A DNA stretch of 13,996 bases, taken from the NCBI GenBank assembly GCA_031460505.1, contig JAVKTT010000016.1, forward strand, positions 1 through 13,996. Direction: 5' to 3'. Below, piece by piece: positions 1 through 7,396 of the stretch. The stretch's first letter is position 1; each line of letters starts with the position of its first letter. The position numbers were made by a program, and so were the translations under genes. A model generated the notes under the pieces. It was not told the origin of the DNA. It saw only the letters and a program-made list of their open reading frames with translations, and did no database searches. This DNA is from JAAYTL01 sp031460505 (GTDB lineage Bacteria > Bacillota > Clostridia > Tissierellales > Tissierellaceae).

Positions 1-1186
1 CCTCTATAAGTCCGGCCCTTGCATTAAAGCTTCTTGCATCTTTAAACCATACTACATGCAGAATCCCATCGCTATCAATATAATAGAAGTATGATGACTG
101 GGCTACTTCATTAAATTGTATTGGGATTTTGTTTTCTGCTGCAATTTGTACCGCACTATTATTAGATATTACAACAGCTTCTGTAGCACCGGGAACATAT
201 GGAAGTGTCCAATCATAACCCAGAGCGGTGACTCCTAGAAAAATTTTCTCCGGGGGAATGATGCTAACCACATAATCTAACAATTCTCTTAAGATATTAA
301 CCGGAAATATTGCGCTTGGATAGCTGTAAGACCTTGCCCAGTCATAAGAAGAAAATATAATTCCATCTGCATATTCAGATAATTTTGAATAGTCTAATCT
401 TTCGAAATTGACGCCTGGGATATCTACGTTCGTTGCCGGTGTAATGGTAACCAGCACCTTATAACCTTCTGAATGAAATATTGCAGAGGCTTTTTTCAAA
501 TATGCTGCAATGCTGTCTATGTTTCCATTGGTTACGTTTTCGGCATATATATTTATACCATAAAAACCTTTCGTTCTTAATATGTAAAGAGCGTTATCAA
601 TAAAGCGATCCTGCACAGTAGGGTTATTTATAATATTATAGGTCACTTCACGATTGATTATTCCCTCTTCCGTCATAGTGGAAATAAACATCATGGGTGC
701 AACACCATATGTTTTGGCTAGCTGGTTAATTTCAGTATCGTCAGCACTGGAGATAATTTCCCCTTCACTTGTAGTTCTATAATTGAATATAGTCAAATAA
801 GTTAAAAAAGGAAGTGTTTTTATTAAAGTAGATTTATCTATATATGGAAAGGTATAACCAATAGTGGCAATTGTTCTTGTTTTATTCGTTTGATAGCTTA
901 TAACTATGGTTTCACCAGCGTACAAATATTCTCTATCGGAAAGATGGGGATTATTCCTTAATATCTCCATTGAAGTAGTATCATGCTGCATCGCAATACT
1001 CTCCAAAGTATCGCCAAGCTGGACGGTATAGACTGTTTCTGGTTGAACAATCACAATGGTTTGACCTATCGCTAGATTGTCAGGATTTGTAATTCCGTTT
1101 TCCAATATTAATCTGTCGACAGGGATTTCGTAATACTCTGATATCGAATAGATGGTTTCACCGGGCTGGACAACATGTATAACCAT
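1..1186 (-). CDS. LysM-GH18 protein, copy A (3' end outside window)
   Basis: Likely cell-wall or spore-coat-associated protein with two N-terminal LysM peptidoglycan-binding modules (residues ~2-48 and ~51-99) followed by a GH18 fold, the layout of the YaaH/SleL/YdhD family. I read 395 uninterrupted codons. Comparison with copy B suggests about 30 C-terminal residues are missing beyond the left edge. The start is the ATG at 1186, preceded by GAGGG five bases upstream; copy B has the same arrangement. Visible features are MVIHVVQPGETIYSISEYY at the N terminus, YGINIYAE where GH18 enzymes normally have DGxDxDxE, and SSYDWARSYSYP later. The two Asp positions are Tyr and the Glu is kept, so chitinase-like catalysis is uncertain. 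It is closer to the decayed copy C (both have TMTEEGII and YAENVTN) than to copy B. Confident in family, unsure of activity. Confidence 0.9.
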   Translation of the reverse strand, partial: MVIHVVQPGETIYSISEYYEIPVDRLILENGITNPDNLAIGQTIVIVQPETVYTVQLGDTLESIAMQHDTTSMEILRNNPHLSDREYLYAGETIVISYQTNKTRTIATIGYTFPYIDKSTLIKTLPFLTYLTIFNYRTTSEGEIISSADDTEINQLAKTYGVAPMMFISTMTEEGIINREVTYNIINNPTVQDRFIDNALYILRTKGFYGINIYAENVTNGNIDSIAAYLKKASAIFHSEGYKVLVTITPATNVDIPGVNFERLDYSKLSEYADGIIFSSYDWARSYSYPSAIFPVNILRELLDYVVSIIPPEKIFLGVTALGYDWTLPYVPGATEAVVISNNSAVQIAAENKIPIQFNEVAQSSYFYYIDSDGILHVVWFKDARSFNARAGLIE

Positions 1187-1215
1187 GGTTTCCCTCAAAT
1201 GATCTTATTAATTCT

Positions 1216-1241
1216 ATTATATGCTACCATTACCCGTTCAT
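1216..1241 (-). promoter_or_regulatory. Upstream block shared by LysM-GH18 copies A and B
   Basis: Read on the minus strand, ATGAAC, nine bases, then TAGCATATAAT lies about 30 bases before the copy A start. Copy B carries the same words with the same spacing. It contains a perfect TATAAT, but no good housekeeping -35 lies 17 bases upstream. CATATAAT also resembles the -10 of sporulation sigma factors, which would suit a spore-associated protein. Its role as a promoter is inferred from conservation. Confidence 0.5.
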
Positions 1242-1433
1242 TACATTATAGTATAAATATTAATATATATAAATAATCTCAATAGTAACAATGACTAAGG
1301 CAATCTTTGCTCAACTATCCATTAAATCCACACATAGTCGGCTCAATCACGACGACGTAAAATAGTTATTTTATTAAATAATTTATTTCCTACAGTAACT
1401 AAAATTATCATGATCTACAGTATTAAAATGAAA
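1242..1433. other. AT-rich intergenic stretch, no gene seen
   Basis: This lies between the copy A upstream block and the terminator of the nitroreductase gene. I see no open frame with a ribosome binding site and no strong hairpin. It is mostly TA-rich runs and may include more distal promoter sequence for copy A. Confidence 0.5.
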
Positions 1434-1454
1434 CTTTGTCGCAAACTGACAAAG
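1434..1454 (-). terminator. Probable terminator of the SagB-type gene
   Basis: On the minus strand CTTTGTC, a seven-base loop and GACAAAG form a perfect 7-bp stem followed by TTTCATTTT. It lies about 65 bases past the nitroreductase stop codon. The stem is short and the T-run interrupted, so confidence is moderate. Confidence 0.5.
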
Positions 1455-1520
1455 GGCGGTGCCCGGAATTCCTAGCCCCACCGTTAGATACTTCATTGGC
1501 ATTATAGATTTAGCTTTCCT

Positions 1521-2303
1521 TTATTCTACTTTACCCACAGCAGCAAGGTAAACGACATATTCATTTTTACCATCTATGCCAAGTAATTCATCAAAAGCCT
1601 CTTGTACATACGCCGCAATTGCACAAACACCACCTCCAATTCCTTCGGCTGCCAGATATAAATTTTGACATACATGGCCAATATCCAACAACATTAATCG
1701 GTGAGCCTCACAATGGTATCGCCATTCTCCACGATAAGGAATGCAGGTCCATAAAAATACAACCGATGCCCGCCCAAACCACTTGGATTCATTTTCGTAA
1801 CCTTCTCCGCCATAAGCATAAGTAAGTTTCTCTGGCAAATTATCAACATACTGAATGAATGCAAGTTTATGTTCTATGGGCATATAAATATAAATACCCT
1901 TTTCCAGATCTTCTACATTATTAATTGCAAGATATGTCTCACTAGAATGTCTGCCACCTGCCGAAGGAACTGGGCGTAGTGTTATATGACCAGTATTTTT
2001 ATATGCAGGTATAACTTTTTGCACACCTTGAGTTGCCCATAACAAAAATGACAACTCTTCTAATGTAATTGGTGTATCTTTATAATTTCGTCTACTTCTA
2101 CGATTGTTAAAGCAAGTGTATAAATCATTAATCTTAACAGTATTTTTATCTACTGTTGGAAGTTCGATGATTTTAAATTTGTCATCGATTGTTTTCGTAG
2201 CACTTGGTGGTGGCATTCCACGATCTTGATCGGATATAAATTCGCGTTCAGGAAGATCAAATCCGCTTTTCATAAAAACTCGATTATCACTAAAATTATC
2301 CAT
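1521..2303 (-). CDS. SagB/ThcOx-type nitroreductase (FMN oxidoreductase)
   Basis: A 260-aa member of the nitroreductase superfamily, SagB-type dehydrogenase branch; these are FMN-dependent and some oxidise azoline rings of modified peptides. Visible family marks are RRSRRNY (residues 68-74), the flavin-contact region of the fold, then SAGGRHSSETYLAI (114-127), and HRLMLLDIGHVCQNLYLAAE (201-220) followed by GGGVCAIAAY. The start at 2303 is chosen because AAAGGAG sits eight bases upstream; the frame stays open 20 codons further without a comparable site. No SagC/SagD cyclodehydratase or precursor peptide is visible next to it, so the substrate cannot be named. Stand-alone SagB-like proteins are common and may have other roles. 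A hairpin downstream probably ends the transcript. Confidence 0.85.
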   Translation of the reverse strand: MDNFSDNRVFMKSGFDLPEREFISDQDRGMPPPSATKTIDDKFKIIELPTVDKNTVKINDLYTCFNNRRSRRNYKDTPITLEELSFLLWATQGVQKVIPAYKNTGHITLRPVPSAGGRHSSETYLAINNVEDLEKGIYIYMPIEHKLAFIQYVDNLPEKLTYAYGGEGYENESKWFGRASVVFLWTCIPYRGEWRYHCEAHRLMLLDIGHVCQNLYLAAEGIGGGVCAIAAYVQEAFDELLGIDGKNEYVVYLAAVGKVE

Positions 2304-2560
2304 ATTATATTCTCCTTTTAAAGTTAATACAGAAAAATCCACATTGCTCATTCTTACTAACACATTGAAATTTCATTTTCATCTATTTGTCTTTTAAATG
2401 CTATTAATTGCCTCCTTAAAACCATCATTTAAAGTTCTTTTGTTAACACTCTGCTTACTTCTATATCATTCATTTACACATCAGCCATAAATGATATCTT
2501 CTTTTCTAATTCATTTGCTTATCACTCTCGCGAATCTTATCCAGTTTTCTTTTTCGCTTG

Positions 2561-3064
2561 TTAAAAAAGTTCTTGTATCTTATTTTTAAAATCAAAAGCA
2601 ATTCTTGGATCGCCATTCGCTACATGGATAATCCCACATTTTTCAAAACCATTTTTTAAAATAACTGCCTGCATAGGCTTGTTGTCTGCATGAGTATCTA
2701 TTCTAAGATAGTCTATTTTGCTCTTACAATAATCAAAACAATATTTCGATACCCCTTTTGCCTGTCCACTCCCGGCTAGTCTGTGAATGGTGCCATATGG
2801 CATATCATAATGCCAGTTTCCTTGTTCAATCATATGGTAAGTAGGTTCTTCCCCAATGATAAATGCAAAAGTACCAACTATAGTCTCTTTTTCAGTACAA
2901 ACATAACAATTCCCGTTTTTAATATCTCTTTTCACCACATCTACGTTTGGATAGGCAGGACTCCATTGGGTCGGATTTCCACTTTCTATCATGAACTTAC
3001 GGGCATATTCATAAATCTTCATAATTGCCATTACATCTTCTTCAACTGCTCTTCTAATTTTCAT
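2561..3064 (-). CDS. GNAT-family N-acetyltransferase
   Basis: A 167-aa single-domain GNAT enzyme, expected to move an acetyl group from acetyl-CoA to an amine; the acceptor is unknown. The N terminus MKIRRAVEEDVMAIMKIYEY is the usual strand 1/helix 1. The central strand reads ETIVGTFAF (60-68). The acetyl-CoA pyrophosphate loop is LAGSGQAKGVSKYCFDYC (96-113), a fit to the R/Q-x-x-G-x-G/A pattern. The tail has LRIDTHADNKPMQAVILKNG (120-139), typical of the last GNAT motif. Length is normal, so it appears intact. The Shine-Dalgarno sequence is weak. The tail of another minus-strand gene ends 35 bases upstream, so this gene may once have been the second gene of an operon now cut by an IS256 remnant. 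Confidence 0.85.
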   Translation of the reverse strand: MKIRRAVEEDVMAIMKIYEYARKFMIESGNPTQWSPAYPNVDVVKRDIKNGNCYVCTEKETIVGTFAFIIGEEPTYHMIEQGNWHYDMPYGTIHRLAGSGQAKGVSKYCFDYCKSKIDYLRIDTHADNKPMQAVILKNGFEKCGIIHVANGDPRIAFDFKNKIQELF

Positions 3065-3098
3065 TTTATCTTAAAACCAGCCTTTCATTAGCACTTAT

Positions 3099-3189
3099 TT
3101 ACTCGCTCGTTAAAATATCTTCCATCTCATTAAATAACGCTTCAATACTATCTAAGACTTCATATATTTTACTATCAGCAGCTACTCCC
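3099..3189 (-). pseudogene. C-terminal tail of an unidentified gene
   Basis: An open minus-strand frame reads ADSKIYEVLDSIEALFNEME and then DILTSE before a TAA at 3099. It is acidic and helical, like the C terminus of a small regulatory or structural protein. It has no start; its upstream side runs directly into the IS256 transposase tail in a different reading frame. I infer that the 5' part was lost when the transposon fragment was joined here. Confidence 0.4.
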
Positions 3190-3390
3190 TGAATCCCAGT
3201 TCCATGGTTTTCCTTCCCACTTTTTCGTGATGTCCATCATTGCCAGATACAACATCTTGAATAAGGCATCGTCTGTTGGAAATATCGTTTTTGATTTTGT
3301 TACCTTTCTCAGCTGACGATTGAAGTTTTCTATCGAGTTTGTAGTATAGATAATTCGACGTATCTCTGGGGGATACTTGAAAGGCCAAAA
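3190..3390 (-). mobile_element. IS256-family transposase C-terminal remnant
   Basis: One minus-strand frame reads KYPPEIRRIIYTTNSIENFN, then RQLRKVTKSKTIFPTDDALF and KMLYLAMMDITKKWEGKPWN. This is the characteristic C-terminal segment of IS256/mutator DDE transposases (YTTNxIExxNRQLRK, then FPxDDxLxKxLYLAxxDITKKW). Only about 65 residues of a roughly 400-residue enzyme remain. The frame ends abruptly after WNWDS, where the gene tail at 3099 begins. No terminal inverted repeats were recognised. It is a dead fragment. Confidence 0.85.
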
Positions 3391-3606
3391 TACATGAATG
3401 TATATTGATACTATACCACAATAACACTCTATAAATTATTTTTGCAATTTCCGTTGTTTTTTTCTTCTTAAGCGTAGATTGTTTTTTATGATTAACAAAC
3501 TCAAATATTTAATATTCCGACACATTTTTAACTTGTAAACATTTTTGATTTCTCTTTTACACCATTTCTTTTCTTCTCCTAATGAAAACACACTTTTAAT
3601 TATTAA
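3391..3606. other. AT-rich spacer without recognisable gene
   Basis: About 215 bases between the IS256 remnant and the plus-strand fragment. It is T-rich, with frequent stops in all frames and no ribosome binding site plus start combination. It may be the worn flank of the lost insertion element. Confidence 0.4.
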
Positions 3607-3609
3607 CGA

Positions 3610-3998
3610 TCAAAATCAGTACTCAGTACTTTTTGTGCTAATAATAGCTTTAATGAAAGCATTAAAGTAGGCGAGACCATTCTTGATATCGCTAATGGTA
3701 GTTGTGGACTAAATAGACCGAATGATGGTTATGCGTACGTGGCGGTATTAATTGGTGACAGGACTATTGATGATATCCACAACGTACTGCTTGCCAGCAA
3801 TAATATAACTAAATATGATGAAGCTGGTAATGAGGAATGGAACAGTGATGACCTGACATATGCACGCACGTTCGACATATATGAATCATTTCCAATGCAC
3901 ATCGACGAAGACCCAAAACTTGGCAGCTTCGAGGTGATGGGACGTGTGATAAAGGTTAAATATGAAGTACCATCAACTGAGAGACAGCAAGCGGAGAT
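3610..3998 (+). pseudogene. Internal fragment of an unidentified gene
   Basis: The plus strand is open from just after a TAA near 3606 and reads convincingly as protein: ESIKVGETILDIANGSCGLN, then RPNDGYAYVAVLIGDRTIDD, IHNVLLASNNITKYDEAGNE and FDIYESFPMHIDEDPKLGSF. It is rich in Asp, Asn and Glu, hydrophilic, and has no signal peptide. There is no ribosome binding site or proper start. After about RQQAEI it runs into the 3' end of the convergent GyrI-like gene, where the frame continues meaninglessly. I do not recognise the family. It looks like the middle of a larger protein brought in by rearrangement. Confidence 0.5.
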
Positions 3999-3999
3999 T

Positions 4000-4485
4000 C
4001 TAATTAATGGGAACGTATACGTCCATATAGTGGACTCCATCTATATCATATTCTTCTTCGAATGCAAGTCTATTTTCCCATGATGATGTTTTAGCAAATT
4101 CAAAAAGCATGTGGTATGCCTTGGTTATGTTCTCAAAAGAATTACTGTGCGGATTCGTTATAGTAATTGTTGCATAAGTATCCTTTTCTATATATGCGAT
4201 TTCAGCTCCTTCACACTTTGGAACAAAATTCTCTGGTATGACGTACGCTGCAACATAGCCCCTTAGTCCGAACTTTTCCTGCTGTTCTTTTGTAACAAAC
4301 GGAAAATCCCAACCAATCCGTTTTCTTTTGTAGCCCTCAATATCAAATAAGCCGCTTTTACCCGCCCACTTATCTATATAGGCAATAACATCCATTTCCG
4401 GAGCGGGACTGATAATAACATATCTAGCTACTCTAAATCTTTCAAGTGTAACGGTTTTGATTTCACTATAAATATTTTTGTCCAT
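4000..4485 (-). CDS. GyrI-like / AraC effector-binding domain protein
   Basis: A 161-aa single-domain protein resembling the GyrI-like small-molecule-binding fold, found at the C terminus of AraC-type multidrug regulators and as stand-alone proteins. The N-terminal strand ERFRVARYVIISPAPEMDVI (15-34) and the helix AYIDKWAGKSGLFDI begin the first repeat. GLRGYVAAYVIPENF (73-87) forms the centre. The second repeat ends with LAFEEEYDIDGVHYMDVYVP (140-159), including the acidic residues usually lining the ligand pocket. No DNA-binding domain is present, so it may sequester or modify a ligand rather than regulate transcription directly. The start has GGAGG seven bases upstream. Its stop codon abuts the plus-strand fragment, so its natural terminator may have been lost. 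Confidence 0.75.
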   Translation of the reverse strand: MDKNIYSEIKTVTLERFRVARYVIISPAPEMDVIAYIDKWAGKSGLFDIEGYKRKRIGWDFPFVTKEQQEKFGLRGYVAAYVIPENFVPKCEGAEIAYIEKDTYATITITNPHSNSFENITKAYHMLFEFAKTSSWENRLAFEEEYDIDGVHYMDVYVPIN

Positions 4486-4599
4486 TTGATTTCCTCCACA
4501 AATAAAAATAATCTACAGTTACAATTGCTAAACTAATTTCAGAAACAACTTACTAGTTTTAAATAATTTAGATTATGATTGTTTTGAATACATTGTTAT

Positions 4600-4615
4600 A
4601 GACACCCCTGTGTCT
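4600..4615. other. Small hairpin downstream of the Cys-rich gene
   Basis: AGACAC, a four-base loop and GTGTCT form a perfect 6-bp stem about 60 bases beyond the stop of the minus-strand gene at 4672. No T-run follows on either strand, so calling it a terminator would be weak. Confidence 0.25.
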
Positions 4616-4671
4616 TGTGTTAGTGTATCGTCAAGCATCTTACTCATTAAATAAGTTACATAAATGTCACT

Positions 4672-5001
4672 TTAATTTTTTCGTCTCAAAATTTCATTTG
4701 GTGGCTCTATTTCATTTGCTATTGTATGTTCAGTAAGTTCCGATAAAAGCTTAATTTTTTGGTTCACGATCGGTCGCATACAATTTGGTAGATGCTCTTG
4801 ATGTGCTCTATGGATAGCTACACATTCTTTACAATTCCCATGATACCTACAAGCTTTTTTGCAAGAACAATGATCTTTTTCTTTATATTCCTCACGGAAT
4901 TCTGCTGCAAATTCTTCCTGCAATTTTAGGCCCTCTGCCCTGTTGCCTTGCCGAAAAGCTTTCATAGCTTCCTTCTCTTTTGGATTTCCATCTATGACCA
5001 T
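4672..5001 (-). CDS. Cys-rich small protein, DUF6485-like
   Basis: A 109-aa protein with a helical, charged N-terminal part (residues 1-43, rich in Glu and Lys) and a compact Cys/His core: HCSCKKACRYHGNCKECVAI (44-63), then HRAHQEHLPNCM (64-75). The order C-x-C-x3-C-x2-H-x2-C-x2-C ... H ... LPxC matches a short putative metal-binding module common in Clostridia that I associate with DUF6485. Its function is unknown and zinc binding is inferred from ligand spacing. The extra N-terminal helix makes it longer than the usual bare domain. The start at 5001 has GAAGGAG eight bases upstream; the frame extends 23 codons further, without support. It stands alone. Confidence 0.75.
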   Translation of the reverse strand: MVIDGNPKEKEAMKAFRQGNRAEGLKLQEEFAAEFREEYKEKDHCSCKKACRYHGNCKECVAIHRAHQEHLPNCMRPIVNQKIKLLSELTEHTIANEIEPPNEILRRKN

Positions 5002-5171
5002 TATATTTCTCCTTCTAAATTTATATTTAATTAATATTTTATCTAAAAAACTACAAGCTATCAATACCAAGATTTCAGTTTAACTCGCAATAATTTCTTG
5101 TATAAGCCTCGTCATTAACGCAAATATCATTTTCACTTCTTATATTCTAGTATCATCTTACTTTAAACCAC

Positions 5172-5290
5172 TTATTTCATTTTCTCAATCATCTTCCATA
5201 CTCTTTCAATTTCATCAATCATATGGGGTGTCCCCCACGCAAAAAAGAATCTCACTGTTAACGATACGAGTGTTATTCCAACTATTTCTC
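5172..5290 (-). pseudogene. Fragment of a small membrane-type ORF
   Basis: A minus-strand frame ending in TAA at 5172 reads REIVGITLVSLTVRFFFAWG, then TPHMIDEIERVWKMIEKMK: one hydrophobic segment and an amphipathic charged tail. No ATG, GTG or TTG with a ribosome binding site lies in frame before it; an in-frame TGA stands at the beginning, close to a terminator hairpin. I take it as the 3' end of a small membrane or immunity-type protein, identity unknown. Confidence 0.3.
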
Positions 5291-5307
5291 TTCATATTCA
5301 GCATACA

Positions 5308-5335
5308 AATAAGCCGATCTTTAGACCGGCTTATT
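5308..5335 (-). terminator. Terminator after the DUF2007-like gene
   Basis: AATAAGCCG and CGGCTTATT pair over nine bases with an inner TCT/AGA that can also pair. On the minus strand the stem is followed by TTATTTG. It lies about 40 bases past the stop codon at 5377. Confidence 0.65.
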
Positions 5336-5376
5336 CACTACAAAATATCAAATACCTCGGATTCCACAACTATCCT

Positions 5377-5640
5377 TTATTCTACACCTTTAATCAATTG
5401 AGAGGCAGCACTATAGTCTTCCGTTTCGACATAAATGTAATAATGCATGATGTGTTCTCCATTCATACCATAACTACCTGTTCCTATAAAAAAAAGTTGT
5501 AGAATGAAACGAAACCAATTATCATTCTTTTTTGTGGATTCTAAGTATTTTATTCCATTGGAGTCTAATTTATTTTTTATAAATAAGCATGACTCTAAAG
5601 AAGTTCCCGTGTATAATATTTTCTTTTCTTTCATTTTCAT
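5377..5640 (-). CDS. DUF2007-like small protein
   Basis: An 87-aa protein beginning MKMKEKKILYTGTSLESCLF and ending YYIYVETEDYSAASQLIKGVE. The order of an early strand, a helix with ES-x-LFIKNKLDSNGIKY, and a late strand with V-x-x-EDY-x-x-A-x-x-L matches DUF2007, a small ferredoxin-like-fold domain described as a putative signal transducing protein. The middle has a hydrophobic FRFILQLFFIGTGSYGMNG stretch rather than the usual polar linker. The start is uncertain: ATG at 5640 with GCGGGA upstream, or ATG at 5634. Its 5' end overlaps the truncated secreted ORF in another frame. A hairpin terminator follows. Family assignment is by pattern only. Confidence 0.55.
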   Translation of the reverse strand: MKMKEKKILYTGTSLESCLFIKNKLDSNGIKYLESTKKNDNWFRFILQLFFIGTGSYGMNGEHIMHYYIYVETEDYSAASQLIKGVE

Positions 5641-5884
5641 AATAATCCCGCTTTGTTTGACTGGCATCTCGAGTCATTATACGTTTATCCTCTATGTTAT
5701 ATGTACTAACAAAGACTCTTTCGCCATCTTTATCAATCACACTTTGAGTACTAGATTCATTAAGATTATATTGAGTCACTTTACCAGTCTCAGTATTTGT
5801 TATTGTTACACGCATACTAGGTACTGGAACAGTTCCATTGCTTGCATAGGTAGTTCCCGGTATCGACAAAATGCCTAATACCAA
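5570..5884 (-). pseudogene. Truncated secreted protein
   Basis: The frame opens right after a TAA and begins VLGILSIPGTTYASNGTVPV, which reads as the second half of a signal peptide (hydrophobic core, then AxA-like TYASN). A polar extracellular-looking part follows: RVTITNTETGKVTQYNLNES and GERVFVSTYNIEDKR. The signal peptide start is missing, and the only possible start is a TTG at 5884 without a ribosome binding site. The 3' part (below ~5650) overlaps the DUF2007-like gene and loses its coding look. I infer a gene broken at both ends. Family not recognised. Confidence 0.45.
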
Positions 5885-5949
5885 ACTTGATTAATGTCTA
5901 CAAATCACAAGGATGAATTGTTATATGCTTTACTCTCCGCTTTTCATCT

Positions 5950-5979
5950 AAAAGAATAGCTTTCCGCAAAAGCTCTTTT
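5950..5979 (-). terminator. Probable terminator of LysM-GH18 copy B
   Basis: AAAAG-AAT-AGCTTT pairs with AAAGCT-CTTTT, leaving a three-base bulge. On the minus strand it is followed by a T-rich TTCTTTTAGA run provided partly by the stem. It is about 60 bases past the copy B stop codon. Confidence 0.45.
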
Positions 5980-6038
5980 ATCGGGTTATGGTATGCTATT
6001 AAAGCAATTGTTTTTTTGCAATCTGCTTACATGGACAT

Positions 6039-7313
6039 TTAAAACTTCTGGATGTAATATTGCGTATTAATAACAAACCACATTTGTGCATCGAATTTCA
6101 TAACGGTCCAAAATGATAAGCCTTGTAGACCATATTCTTCTACCAGTCCAGCCCTTGCATCAAAGCTTCTTGCATCTTTCGTCCATACTACATGCAGATT
6201 CCCATCACTATCCGTATAGTAGAAGAAGGGTGACTGTGCTGCTTCATTAAATTGTATTGGTATACCATTTTCCGCGGCAATTCTTACTGCACTGTCATAA
6301 GATATTATAGTAGCTTCTGTTGCACCTGGAACATATGGAAGTGTCCAATCATAGCCTAGAGCAGTAACTCCTAGAAAAAATTTTTCAGGGGGAATAATAC
6401 TAACCATGTAATCTAACAATTCTCTTAAGATATTAACCGGGAAAATTGCGTTTGGATAGCTGTAAGTCCTTGCCCAATCATAAGAAGATAATAAAATTCC
6501 ATCTACAGATTCAGATAATTTTGAATAGTCCATTTTTTCAAAACTAATTTTAGGGGTATTAATATTTGTAGCAGGCGTTATGGTAATTAGTACCCTGAAA
6601 CCTTCTGAATGAAATTTTGCAGCGGCCCTTTCCAGAAATTCTGCATAGATATTTATGTTATCATAGTTAATGGATTCAGTATATATGTTTATACCATAAA
6701 AACCTTTCATTTTCAGTATTTGAAGAGCATTATCAATCAGGCGATCCTGTACAGAAGGATTACTTAAAATTTTAAAGGAGTCTTCACGGCTAATTATTCC
6801 CTCTCCCGTCATAGTGGAAACAAACATCATGGGCGCAGTACCATAAGTTTTAGCCAGCTTGATAAGTTCAGTGTCATCAGCACTGGAGACAATTTCTCCT
6901 TCACTTGTGGCCCTATAATTAAATATGGTCAGATAAGATAAAAAGGGAAGTGTTTTTTTTAAAACAGATTTATCTACATAAGGAAAGATATAGCCACTAG
7001 TGGCAATTGTTCTTGTTTTATTAGTTTGATAGCTTATAACTATGGATTCACCGACATACAAAATTTCTCTATCGGAAAGATAGGGATTATTTCTTAATAT
7101 TTCCATTGGTGTAACACCATGCTGCACTGCAATACTCTCGCCGGCCTGAACGGTGTAGAGTGTTTCAGGTTGAACAATCACTATAGTTTGGCCTATTGCT
7201 AAATTAGCAGGGTTTGTAATTCCGTTTTCTAATATTAATCTGTCAACAGGGATTTTGTAATAATCTGATATTGATTTTAAGGTTTCGTCTGGTTGGACAA
7301 CGTGTATAATCAT
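6039..7313 (-). CDS. LysM-GH18 protein, copy B (intact)
   Basis: A 424-aa protein with two LysM modules (residues ~2-48 and ~51-96) and a GH18 fold (~105-424), as in the YaaH/SleL/YdhD family that acts on spore cortex or cell-wall peptidoglycan. It has no signal peptide, typical for spore-coat-delivered members. I chose ATG 7313 over the ATG 30 bases upstream because GAGGG lies just before it and copy A starts at the same codon. The second LysM reads YTVQAGESIA where copy A has YTVQLGDTLESIA, a three-residue deletion. The GH18 signature is YGINIYTE (206-213): E213 aligns with the catalytic acid, but both Asp positions are Tyr. The end of the fold is present (LSFWTVMKFDAQMWFV). Catalysis is doubtful; peptidoglycan binding is likely. 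Confidence 0.92.
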   Translation of the reverse strand: MIIHVVQPDETLKSISDYYKIPVDRLILENGITNPANLAIGQTIVIVQPETLYTVQAGESIAVQHGVTPMEILRNNPYLSDREILYVGESIVISYQTNKTRTIATSGYIFPYVDKSVLKKTLPFLSYLTIFNYRATSEGEIVSSADDTELIKLAKTYGTAPMMFVSTMTGEGIISREDSFKILSNPSVQDRLIDNALQILKMKGFYGINIYTESINYDNINIYAEFLERAAAKFHSEGFRVLITITPATNINTPKISFEKMDYSKLSESVDGILLSSYDWARTYSYPNAIFPVNILRELLDYMVSIIPPEKFFLGVTALGYDWTLPYVPGATEATIISYDSAVRIAAENGIPIQFNEAAQSPFFYYTDSDGNLHVVWTKDARSFDARAGLVEEYGLQGLSFWTVMKFDAQMWFVINTQYYIQKF

Positions 7314-7342
7314 GGTTCCCTCAAATGATCTTATTAAGATCA

Positions 7343-7368
7343 ATTATATGCTAATCTCACATGTTCAT
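7343..7368 (-). promoter_or_regulatory. Upstream block of copy B, same as copy A
   Basis: On the minus strand ATGAAC, nine bases, TAGCATATAAT, then TTAATAAGATCATTTGAGGG and the start codon. The same words occur in the same order before copy A, while the nine-base spacer differs between them. This pattern suggests the flanking words are under selection as promoter elements. Confidence 0.5.
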
Positions 7369-7396
7369 AACATATTAATATAGATATTAATGTATC

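Noticed and set aside
1619..1825. Plus-strand ORF inside the nitroreductase gene
   Set aside because: Antisense shadow of conserved SagB sequence, with no ribosome binding site.
3182..3427. 81-residue minus-strand ORF beginning MLLWYSINIHSC
   Set aside because: It is a shadow frame of the IS256 transposase remnant; the transposase reads correctly in the neighbouring frame.
3729..4040. 103-residue minus-strand ORF opposite the plus-strand fragment
   Set aside because: Ser/Thr/Leu-rich translation typical of an antisense frame, without a ribosome binding site; the plus strand reads more like protein.
5504..5878. 124-residue plus-strand ORF
   Set aside because: Antisense to the DUF2007-like gene and the truncated secreted ORF; Phe/Ile/Ser-rich shadow composition.
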